From NCBI GenBank assembly GCA_019873645.1, contig JAIOAX010000037.1:1-46237 (forward strand): a stretch of DNA of 46,237 nt, written 5' to 3'. The notes under the pieces are model-generated. The model had not been told where the DNA came from. It did no database searches and saw only the letters and a list, made by a program, of their open reading frames with translations. Of this stretch, positions 15,532 through 22,885 are shown piece after piece. Source of the stretch: Chloroflexota bacterium. Lineage in GTDB: Bacteria; Chloroflexota; Anaerolineae; B4-G1; SLSP01. The stretch's first letter is position 1; each line of letters opens with the position of its first letter. A program made the translations under genes and the position numbers.

Positions 15532-16785
15532 CTACGGCTCATCCGTATCTATTTTTGCGTAGTAGTAATGCCGCTCCGCATAGTCGGTCAGTCCCAACGC
15601 TTCAAACAGCTCGGCTGCTCGCAGCAAATAGGGGCGGGCGCGCGCTTCTGCTCCCAAACGGCGCAGGGTCCAGCCGAAGTTCCCGACCTGCGCTGCAACA
15701 CTGTAACGGTCCCCAATGGCCTGATAAATCGTGATGGCCTGATCGAGGAATTGCTCCGCTCTTTCCGGTTGTTCCAACACATAAAATCGCCCCAGTGAAG
15801 CCAGCACGTTGGCTTCGCCGAGGCGGGCGCCGACGGCGCGGTAGAGGTCGAGGGCCTGGCGGTAGGCGTCCAGGGCGGCGTCGTTTTGCTTGCGGAAGCT
15901 GAAGACGTCGCCCATCGCCTGGAGCACGTTGGCTTCGCCGAGGCGGGCGCCGACGGCGCGGTAGAGGTCGAGGGCCTGGCGGTAGGCGTCCAGGGCGGCG
16001 TCGCGCTCATCGCGGAAGCTGAAGACGTCGCCCATCGCCTGGAGCACGTCGGCTTCGCCGAGGCGGTCGCCGCCGGCGCGGTAGAGGTCGAGGGCCTCTT
16101 CCAGGCACATTTGCGCTGAAGGGATGCGATAGCTGCGCAGGTATAATTGCCCCAGTTCCAACAGCAGTTCGGCCAGCCCATGACGTTCAGCTTCCCCTGC
16201 GCCCAGACTGCGGTAGTCGGCAACCAGACCCTCCAGGGTCAAAATGCGTTGCGATTTTTCGGTTTCGGGCAGTTCTTGCCATTCCAGGGTTCCGCCGCGC
16301 GGCTGGTGATAAACGGCTTCGGCCCATGCCGGTTCCGGCATGAATTCAAAAACGCCGCTGCGCCAGGCCCAAAAATCGGGTGCGCCGCGCGCCAGGCAGG
16401 TCAGCGCCTCTTCGCGTAACCAGAAAACAATCGGCCGGTCCACAAGGCGCAGCGTATTGCGGGTCAAATTCAGACGTTCCAAAATCGGCGGATGTGGGTC
16501 GCCGTAAGGCATTTGGGTCTCGAGGTTGCAGACGTGCAGGCTGCCGGCGCGCGGCGCGCGGGCGTTTTCTTCCAGCAACCGCGCGATGACGTTGTCCTGG
16601 GGGGTGACATCCAGCCGCTGTAAGGTATGCCCTTGCAGGCTCAGACGGGCGAGTAAATCGTCACGTTGGGCGGGCAAGTTACACCGTGCAAACAGCAAGG
16701 TAAATCCTTCCGCCAGTTCTAAAGCGCGGGCCAGATTTTGCAGGACGGCTTGATTTTCTGCGCTGATGGGAAGTGAATCGTTCAT
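15532..16785 (-). CDS. TPR protein paired with a P-loop ATPase
   Basis: A 417-residue protein. The N-terminal 150 residues show a conserved-looking module: AEGFTLLFARCNLPAQRDDLLARL, then an RPIVFWLREEALTCLARGAPDFWAWRSGVFEF segment resembling one I associate with other ATPase-linked TPR proteins. From about residue 185 on there are six or so TPR units, three of them nearly identical 40-residue copies (AMGDVFSFR..DAALDAYRQALDLYRA). The start ATG 16785 lies 6 nt after the ATPase stop. The layout, a nucleotide-binding protein plus a helical-repeat protein, is that of a STAND regulator split over two genes. The partner's reading frame is broken (see next entry), so the pair may no longer work. Function unknown. 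Confidence 0.75.
   Translation of the reverse strand: MNDSLPISAENQAVLQNLARALELAEGFTLLFARCNLPAQRDDLLARLSLQGHTLQRLDVTPQDNVIARLLEENARAPRAGSLHVCNLETQMPYGDPHPPILERLNLTRNTLRLVDRPIVFWLREEALTCLARGAPDFWAWRSGVFEFMPEPAWAEAVYHQPRGGTLEWQELPETEKSQRILTLEGLVADYRSLGAGEAERHGLAELLLELGQLYLRSYRIPSAQMCLEEALDLYRAGGDRLGEADVLQAMGDVFSFRDERDAALDAYRQALDLYRAVGARLGEANVLQAMGDVFSFRKQNDAALDAYRQALDLYRAVGARLGEANVLASLGRFYVLEQPERAEQFLDQAITIYQAIGDRYSVAAQVGNFGWTLRRLGAEARARPYLLRAAELFEALGLTDYAERHYYYAKIDTDEP
15806..16100. repeat. 120-bp tandem repeat coding TPR units
   Basis: The block beginning GGCTTCGCCGAGGCGG recurs at exactly 120-bp steps (15811, 15931, 16051). The first two copies are nearly identical; the third diverges after about 50 bp. 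This marks a recent duplication inside the TPR gene. Confidence 0.9.
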
Positions 16786-16791
16786 CGCCGT

Positions 16792-18150
16792 TTACGTGAC
16801 GAGGCCGACTTTGCGCTCGGCTTGCAAGGCGGTCTGGAATTTGGGAAGTTTGCACACCGCCGGGTGCACATCATGCCAGGGGGGCATACCGTTAATGTAT
16901 TCCAACACACTGAGATTGTAGAGCATCAGTTCGTGGGCTTTGTCGCTTTGTACCTGTTTGGTCATGTGGACGCGGGCCAACAAAGGATAATGCTCTTCGG
17001 GAATCATGCGGCTGTAGGTGGCAACCAGTTGCGCTTCTGCGCGTTTGACCACCTCCAGTGTTACAGGCGGCGTGGTGACATCGTCAGGCGCGTAGATGCA
17101 TGCCTGGCGCACCATAAACATCAAATCGCGTGGGTGTCCTCCGCTGACTTCGCATAAGTAATCCACGGCTTCGGGCGTGCATAAAACCTGCAAGTCCAGA
17201 CGCGCGCCGAGCATAGCGCGCAAATGGGCCAGCCCTGGAGGATAAGGCCGACCCTCACGGTCGCGCATCTTGATCATCGGCAGGACGTGACAGTCCGGGA
17301 AAATGCTTTGCACGACCGTGGCATGATCGGAATACATCAGCGAGATCGGCACGGTATAGATAAGATGACAATCGAGATTGCGCAATTGCTCTCCGTGCTC
17401 CACATAGAAGGCGGTGTGCGACGTGCGCCCATGCCCCAAATCACGAAAAACGATGCGATCCAGGTTGTCTATGATCAAAACCAGGCCCTGCTGACCTTTT
17501 TTACGAATTTGCGCATGGACGGCGCGCAGCAACAAATTCACGTTATTGATCAATTGTGAAATCTGCGGGTCCAGTTTGCGGCGGATTTCTGTCTTGACGG
17601 CGCGTCCGGTCTTGATCTGCCCGGTCAGCCGCGCCAACAGGCGGGCGACCAGCGGCAATTCTTTGGGCAGCCCGATCCCCAGCTCGGCTTCGGTTTGCAG
17701 CTCCCGTTCGATTTCACGGCGTTGCTCTTCGGTATAGAGCACTTCGTTGAACCACTTTTCCACTTCCTCCAACAGCTTTTCCGACAGGCGGATGCCTTTT
17801 TGCTCCAGGTCGCTGATGATCCGGCGCGCCATGGTGAGCAGCACGTCGGTGTATTCAATGTCGTTGAGGTCCAGGTCGTCATCGGACTCAAAGTAGAGCA
17901 CCACATAGCCGGCTTCTTCCAATCGCGCTTGTAAGCGCAGCAGTTCGGTGGACTTGCCGCAGCCGCGATGTCCGGTGAAAAGTTGTGCCGTGAACCGCTC
18001 TGACTAGCGGATTTTCTTCAACATCTGCTCGACGACATCTTCATTGCCGCGCACGGCCATGCAATTCACGTAGCGTGGGTCCCCGGCCGGAAGTGGCTGG
18101 ACGGGGTCCACGTTATTGTAAGCATCTTTCAGGGTACGTGCCGGGAGCAT
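16792..18150 (-). pseudogene. P-loop ATPase interrupted by an in-frame TAG
   Basis: Read from ATG 18150 (preceded at 6 nt by GGAG) the frame runs 48 codons, meets TAG at 18004-18006, and continues in the same frame to 16792, 452 residues in all. Before the stop: PLPAGDPRYVNCMAVRGNEDVVEQMLKKIR. Right after it: SERFTAQLFTGHRGCGKSTELLRL, a Walker A. Further on, LVLIIDNLDRIVF is the Walker B region and DRIVFRDLGHG with HLIYTVPISLMY the sensor region of a STAND/AAA-type ATPase. A single C-to-T change (CAG to TAG) would explain the stop. Whether it is a nonsense mutation, a sequencing error or a read-through codon cannot be told. Any ATPase made from an internal start (TTG 17922) would lack the P-loop. 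Confidence 0.8.
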
Positions 18151-18218
18151 AGTCATCTCCTTAAATTAAAGAAATTTTGATCATACGCCTGTATATGATA
18201 GGCGCGAATCCTCAAACG

Positions 18219-20735
18219 TCAACGGCCTTCAAAATGTCGCAGAATCGTTCCGTGTTCCAACCGCGCGGCGCCGATGCCGGGTTGGGCGCCGCGCGTCCAC
18301 TGGGCGATGAGCAGCTCGTTCTCTCCACGGCGGTGCAACAGTCCTTCCGGTAGCCAGAAACGGTGTTGTGGGGCGCGGGCGTCGGCATAGCGCCCGATCA
18401 ATTGCCCGTTGAGAAATATGTAGGCCCGCCCCGGCGTTCGATCCAGAAACAGAAACAACGGCGCTTCCACATCATCCGGCAGGGAGAGCCGAAATGCGGC
18501 CCGCTGCCACGTGATATGAGAATCACCGTTGTCGGGGAGCAGCGCCCGATCCGCATACCCGCTATAGCCCTGCACGCTACGTTCGCCGCTCAACCCCCGG
18601 CGCACGCGCCAGCGGATTGGCGCGCCGCTGTCGAGCGTGCAGGCCGTCAATCCCCGTGACTGCGCGGTGGCTTCCCAGTCGCCTTGACGCCCCAGATTTT
18701 CCACCAGGATGGCAAGGACGTTGCGCTCGCGCAACAGGTGCTGCGGCAGCGGCAGGACTTTGGATGTGCCGGGCGCGGCGCCGGGCGGTGCGTTGAGCGC
18801 CGCAACCAGGGTGCCGTTCAGAAAAACGTCGCTGGCCTGATCGCAGGACAATGTGACTTGCCCGGCTACTCCGTCGAAATGTCCGCGATACCACAGGAAA
18901 CCGTCAGGGGCGCTCGCCGCCAGGCTGGCCCCAGGTTCAGTATGCGTCCACAGACTATCGTCGTAATCCGGCGCGATTTCCGGCGCGGCGGGGTACGCTT
19001 CCCAGACGAGAGCGGGCAACGTCACGGCAGGGGCCGCCGGCCAGACCAGCGGTGCGAGCCAGGTGTGCGGGTCGCTGCCGCGCCATGGCCCCCAACGGTA
19101 CCCCGCGCCTTTTTCCGCCACCAGGTAGAAGTAGCTGCCGTCGGGTTGTGGCTGTACCCATTCCGGCCCGATGACCAGGCCGCGCGCCGGTGCTTCCGGG
19201 GCGGGATTCCAGACGGCGGGGTAAGCCGGCGTCGTGCGCCAACTATCGTCCAACGGCCACACGCGCGCGGCCAGGTGCGGTTCCAGCGCGAGGATCTGTA
19301 ACGGCCCCTCTGTTCCATCGAGCAGCAGCGAAATCCAGCGCGCCGTTTCAAAGCGCACGGCTAAACCGGCATCGGTGCGCTGGGTGCGTACCGGCCCGCG
19401 CGCATGGCGAGGACGAAAATCATCTGAGAGCAGCAAATCACCGCCGCTGCCGTTGACCAGAATGAGCAAATGCCGCCCCGCGACGGTCATCAGGAGCAGC
19501 GGTTCGAGCGTTGTCGTCAATATAGAGCCGCCGGGGATGCGCCAGCGCAGTGGCAGGAGGCGTGCGGTTTCGGCTTCAAGGACAATAGGCGGGGTGGTGA
19601 GGACAGCGTCGCCGCAGGCCAGCGAAAGGCGCGTTTCGGTTGCGGCCATGCCGGCCGTGTCCAGAAAAGCCAGGGTCGCGGCCTCACTAGCGCGGGCGGC
19701 GCGCAGTACCCGACCTTCGGTAGCGTAGACCGTCGGTGTAGACTGCGCCGCTGTCAGAGCGCGCCCAAGCGTTTCGGCTTCGAGTGCCATTCGCCGCATC
19801 TGGAAATAAGCTGATGTAAATGCCGTGCCTTCGCCGAGCGGCGCACCGACGCCTTCGGCAGCGCAGGTATCGGCCATGCCCCAGTAGCCCCAGTTGAGGC
19901 CGGTGTGGGCCGGCGCGAGTATGTAGCCTGTTGCGCTCTGGCCCAGGACGCGGCCGATGGAGAGGCGTGGGTGTTCCGCGCCGAGCCGCCGCTGCAAGCG
20001 TTCGCGGCTTTCGCTGTCCCAGGTGAACGGCGGCGTGATTTGGAGGATGGGCAATCCTTCTCTCTCAACCTGCGCTGGAGGTAAAGCGTCCGCAGGCAGA
20101 TCGTGGAGGGGGAGGATAGCGGCTGTTTTTTCATCTGCGCTCAAGTGCTGCGCGGGCGCCGCAAGCCACGTTGGCGCGCCGAGTTCACGCGCCAGTTCGG
20201 CCAGGGCACGCAGGTAGCGCGGCAGTCCCCGTCCATCCGCGCACGGGCCGGGATTCAGGGCGAGCAACAGCAGATTGGGGCGTGCTATGAAAAACGGGAA
20301 CAACTGTTCCCACCATTCGCGTCCATAACGCAGGAAGGCAAACGAGGGGCCCGGGGGCACGTCGCCGCTACAATCGGGGCGCACGCCAGGGGTATGGATG
20401 AACCAGTTGGGCAGGCCGCCGGCGTTCAAATCGGCCTCGATCCACGGCCCGACGTCGGGGATCAGCCACAATCCGGCGGCCTCGACGGCGTCCAGCAAGC
20501 GGCGTACATCGCGCGGCCCGGTGAAGTCGTACAGCCCGGCCGCCGGACTGTGATAGGCCCACGGGAAAGGGATGAGGACGGCGTTCAGGCCGCCGCTGCG
20601 CATACGCTGTAGCACCGGCGTCCACAAATCGGGGTGCGGCAGTCGGAAGTAGTGCAGTGTTCCGCCCTGAAGCAGCGTCGGGACACCGTCAATGTGCAAC
20701 TGGGGATTGAATGTAACTTGTGGCCGGATGCTCAC
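18219..20735 (-). CDS. GH35-like protein (beta-galactosidase family) lacking the ENE motif
   Basis: An 838-residue protein with an N-terminal GH35-type barrel (about 8-330) and C-terminal beta-sandwich, galactose-binding-like domains (about 590-830). Family marks: GGTLHYFRLPHPDLW (about 25-39), GLNAVLIPFPWAYHSP (normally PWN.HEP), GPWIEADLNAGGLPNW, and a HTGLNWGYWG loop (normally HGGTNFG). Where active enzymes have the acid/base motif ENEYG the protein reads LALNPGP (158-164), and in the nucleophile segment (normally TEFW) ITPPFTW (233-239). Both catalytic glutamates seem missing, so the name beta-galactosidase should not be taken as an activity. No signal peptide is seen. Starts GTG 20735, overlapping the adaptor gene by 4 nt. 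Confidence 0.8.
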   Translation of the reverse strand: MSIRPQVTFNPQLHIDGVPTLLQGGTLHYFRLPHPDLWTPVLQRMRSGGLNAVLIPFPWAYHSPAAGLYDFTGPRDVRRLLDAVEAAGLWLIPDVGPWIEADLNAGGLPNWFIHTPGVRPDCSGDVPPGPSFAFLRYGREWWEQLFPFFIARPNLLLLALNPGPCADGRGLPRYLRALAELARELGAPTWLAAPAQHLSADEKTAAILPLHDLPADALPPAQVEREGLPILQITPPFTWDSESRERLQRRLGAEHPRLSIGRVLGQSATGYILAPAHTGLNWGYWGMADTCAAEGVGAPLGEGTAFTSAYFQMRRMALEAETLGRALTAAQSTPTVYATEGRVLRAARASEAATLAFLDTAGMAATETRLSLACGDAVLTTPPIVLEAETARLLPLRWRIPGGSILTTTLEPLLLMTVAGRHLLILVNGSGGDLLLSDDFRPRHARGPVRTQRTDAGLAVRFETARWISLLLDGTEGPLQILALEPHLAARVWPLDDSWRTTPAYPAVWNPAPEAPARGLVIGPEWVQPQPDGSYFYLVAEKGAGYRWGPWRGSDPHTWLAPLVWPAAPAVTLPALVWEAYPAAPEIAPDYDDSLWTHTEPGASLAASAPDGFLWYRGHFDGVAGQVTLSCDQASDVFLNGTLVAALNAPPGAAPGTSKVLPLPQHLLRERNVLAILVENLGRQGDWEATAQSRGLTACTLDSGAPIRWRVRRGLSGERSVQGYSGYADRALLPDNGDSHITWQRAAFRLSLPDDVEAPLFLFLDRTPGRAYIFLNGQLIGRYADARAPQHRFWLPEGLLHRRGENELLIAQWTRGAQPGIGAARLEHGTILRHFEGR

Positions 20736-21988
20736 TGCTGTCCAACGTCAATATCCACAAAAACGGTCATCCCCCAACGGACCTGTGACGGCAGGGCTTC
20801 TGGCTCAAGAATGACGGTGTAATGGACGCCCCCGGTGCCCGTTTGAGCCATCGGCGCGATGTGGATGATACGGCCGGTGAGCGTCACATTGGGCAGCGCG
20901 TCGAAGGTGAGCGTGGCGACCTGCCCCATCGTGATCCGCGCCACGTCAATCTCATCAAGGTCGGTGGTCTCAACGCGCAACGTCGTGAGGTCGCCGAGGG
21001 TGATGAGCGGCTGTCCCGGCGTCACAAATTCGCCGCGCCGCACGTTGACACGGGTGACGGTGCCGGCGAAGGGCGCCACGATGACGGTGCGCGTGAGCGC
21101 GACTTTGGCCGCTTCCAGCGCGACTTTGGCTTGCGCGACAGCGCTTTCTGCGACGGCGATGTCTTCGGGCAGCACGCCGGCTTTGAGCAACTCAAGCTGC
21201 GCCACGGCGACGTTGTACTGCGCGGTGGCAGCCGCGACGTTGGCGTCGGCAAGGCGCCGTTGCGCCGCCGGAGCGGATTTGGCGGCCTGGAGCCGCGCCT
21301 CTGCCGCTGCAAGGGCCTTATCTGCTGCCTGGAGCGCGAAGCGCGTCTGCTCCTCCATTGTGCCCAGCAACGGGCAGGCTTTTTCGTTTGAGCCGGGAAC
21401 GTCGTAACATTTCAGCGTTTCGTCGTGTTTCTGGCGCGCCAGCAATTGTTCGGCTTGCGCCGCTGCAACGGCGGCTTCGGCGGCGGCAATTTCGGCCTCG
21501 GCGGCGCCGCTCCACAGTTGGCTGCGCTGGGCGAGCGTCTGGGAGATGGCCGTCTGCGCAGCGCTGACTTGCGCCTCGGCCACGGCGATCTCGGCGGGGC
21601 GGGCGCCGACCCTGGCACGGGCGACCTGCACTTCGGCGGCGGCCAGCGCTGCTTCGGCCTGTTGCACCGCCAGCCGCGCCTCGGTATCATCGAGGCGCAC
21701 AAGCACATCACCGGCCACCACCTGATCCCCTTCCGCGACGCGCACTTCAACAACCAGGCCGCCGGTTTGGGGCGCGAGCGTTGTCCAAACGGCCGGGACG
21801 ATTTCGCCGGTGACGGAGACCAGCGTCGTGTCTTTTTCCACAAAAACCGGCGTGACCTCCGGCGGGGCCTGGATCTCGCACGCCGAGAGAAGCAAGGCCA
21901 TTATAACTCCACAGAGCGCGAGGCGGCGGACGGCAGATTGTCGTCTCGATGAGCCACGGGAAAGATACAAAGAGGCTGGATTTTTCAT
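20732..21988 (-). CDS. Efflux adaptor lipoprotein, HlyD/MacA (RND membrane-fusion) family
   Basis: About 418 residues. A basic N-terminus, a hydrophobic segment and lipobox LLSAC (about 38-42) make it a lipoprotein. The lipoyl half (VVEVRVAEGDQVVAGDVLVRLDDTEARLA) leads into a long Ala/Glu/Gln-rich coiled coil (about 95-280) and back to a beta-barrel half (VAPFAGTVTRVNVRRGEFVTPGQPLITLGDL). Such adaptors join an ABC or RND exporter to the outside. No exporter gene adjoins, though a MacB-like permease lies 10 kb away at 32044. ATG 21988 has a GAGGGTGAGAG stretch upstream and is preferred over GTG 21997. Translationally coupled to the GH35-like gene by a GTGA overlap. Confidence 0.88.
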   Translation of the reverse strand: MKNPASLYLSRGSSRRQSAVRRLALCGVIMALLLSACEIQAPPEVTPVFVEKDTTLVSVTGEIVPAVWTTLAPQTGGLVVEVRVAEGDQVVAGDVLVRLDDTEARLAVQQAEAALAAAEVQVARARVGARPAEIAVAEAQVSAAQTAISQTLAQRSQLWSGAAEAEIAAAEAAVAAAQAEQLLARQKHDETLKCYDVPGSNEKACPLLGTMEEQTRFALQAADKALAAAEARLQAAKSAPAAQRRLADANVAAATAQYNVAVAQLELLKAGVLPEDIAVAESAVAQAKVALEAAKVALTRTVIVAPFAGTVTRVNVRRGEFVTPGQPLITLGDLTTLRVETTDLDEIDVARITMGQVATLTFDALPNVTLTGRIIHIAPMAQTGTGGVHYTVILEPEALPSQVRWGMTVFVDIDVGQQ

Positions 21989-22072
21989 TACTCTCACCCT
22001 CGATACATCTTTAAGTTTCTCCCGATGAGTTTACACTTGAAATGCTGGCTTGGCAAGGGGGTATAGAACAAA

Positions 22073-22289
22073 GGGTGCATTTCAGGACGGGGGCAGGTTT
22101 TTTGAGTTTTCCCCTCTTACCCCCTGCCCCCGCTCTCCCCGCGTGCGGGGAGAGCGGGGGAATTTCTCAAAGGGGGATTTGGGGCGGCTTCGCCGCCCCA
22201 AATCCCCCTATTTACCTCCCCGCCCCCTTTGGGGCGGGGCCGGGGTTGGGGGCACAAAAGTGCAATGTTAGCCCTTGGCCTCATTCCGG
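22073..22289. repeat. Repeat-filled gap (copy 2 of dispersed repeat)
   Basis: The 439-bp gap 21989-22427 has no gene. It holds GGGTGCATTTCAG (22073-22085), three GC-rich hairpins (separate entry) and the 22-nt block ATGTTAGCCCTTGGCCTCAT (within 22264-22285), which is the inverse of the block at 15472. A short CACAATCCACAACC word run lies at 22378-22410. Confidence 0.6.
22127..22239. repeat. Three perfect GC-rich hairpins in series
   Basis: Hairpin 1: CCCCCGCTCTCCCCGC (22127-22142) with its exact complement at 22145-22160. Hairpin 2: AGGGGGATTTGGGGCGGC (22171-22188) with 22192-22209. Hairpin 3: CCCCGCCCC (22218-22226) with 22231-22239. No U-tract follows, so this is a repeat element rather than a plain terminator. 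Confidence 0.85.
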
Positions 22290-22427
22290 TCTCCTGACTG
22301 TGCCCGTTCAGCATCCGACTAAAATGAAAAACGGTGTATACTGGGAACGCAGGTTCTGGGAAGGGCGTCTCCACAACTCACAATCCACAACCCGGAACCT
22401 ACAACCCCGAACCTTACCGGAGGGCTT

Positions 22428-22835
22428 ATGGCGAAACGTTTATCGGTGATAGATGTAGATCGGTGTGTGGGCTGTCAGGCGTGTATGTTTGCCTGTACGC
22501 GGCGGACGGGAAGCGGGGGATTGGAGGAATCGTGTATCCACGTGCAATCGGCCGGCGGCATCCGCAAGGGATTTATGGTCATCGTGTGTCGCGCCTGCGC
22601 CGATCCTCCGTGTGCGCGCGTCTGTCCGACAGATGCGCTGACCCCACGCGAGGGCGGCGGTGTGCGTTTCAAGGCCAACCTGTGTATTGGCTGTTACAAC
22701 TGCGTGGAAGCCTGCCCGTTTGGCGCGGCGTTTTGGGACGGAGTGAATCACAAGCCACAAATCTGCGTTTACTGTGGCTATTGCGCAAACTATTGTCCTT
22801 ATGATGTCATTGCGTTGGAAGAAATCGCGGCGTGA
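22428..22835 (+). CDS. Four-cluster ferredoxin for an aldehyde:ferredoxin oxidoreductase
   Basis: A 135-residue iron-sulfur protein with 16 motif cysteines arranged for four [4Fe-4S] clusters: CVGCQACMFAC (about 13-23), CRACADPPCARVCP (about 54-67), CIGCYNCVEACP (about 84-95) and CVYCGYCANYCP (about 112-123). This is the DMSO-reductase-beta/YdhY type of electron carrier. It lies directly before the oxidoreductase gene (51 nt between), so it presumably takes or donates electrons for that enzyme in the cytosol. No signal peptide and no membrane partner gene is next door. Confidence 0.9.
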   Translation: MAKRLSVIDVDRCVGCQACMFACTRRTGSGGLEESCIHVQSAGGIRKGFMVIVCRACADPPCARVCPTDALTPREGGGVRFKANLCIGCYNCVEACPFGAAFWDGVNHKPQICVYCGYCANYCPYDVIALEEIAA

Positions 22836-22838
22836 ACG

Positions 22839-22863
22839 TAGGCCAAGTTGTCAACTTGTCCTA
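22839..22863. repeat. Near-perfect 25-nt palindrome between ferredoxin and oxidoreductase genes
   Basis: TAGGCCAAGTTG (22839-22850), one T, then CAACTTGTCCTA (22852-22863); arms pair at 11 of 12. In mRNA this would be a hairpin just ahead of the AAAGGAGA ribosome site and may separate expression of the two genes. It also resembles REP-type dispersed palindromes. Confidence 0.65.
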
Positions 22864-22885
22864 TAGACTAAAGGAGATACCCACA

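Noticed and set aside
15806..16100. CRISPR or satellite array in the TPR gene
   Set aside because: The 120-bp units are in frame and code TPR motifs; it is a coding duplication.
22832..22885. Upstream start of the oxidoreductase
   Set aside because: The GTG overlaps the ferredoxin stop and lies across a palindrome; ATG 22886 has a strong ribosome site and gives the normal N-terminus.
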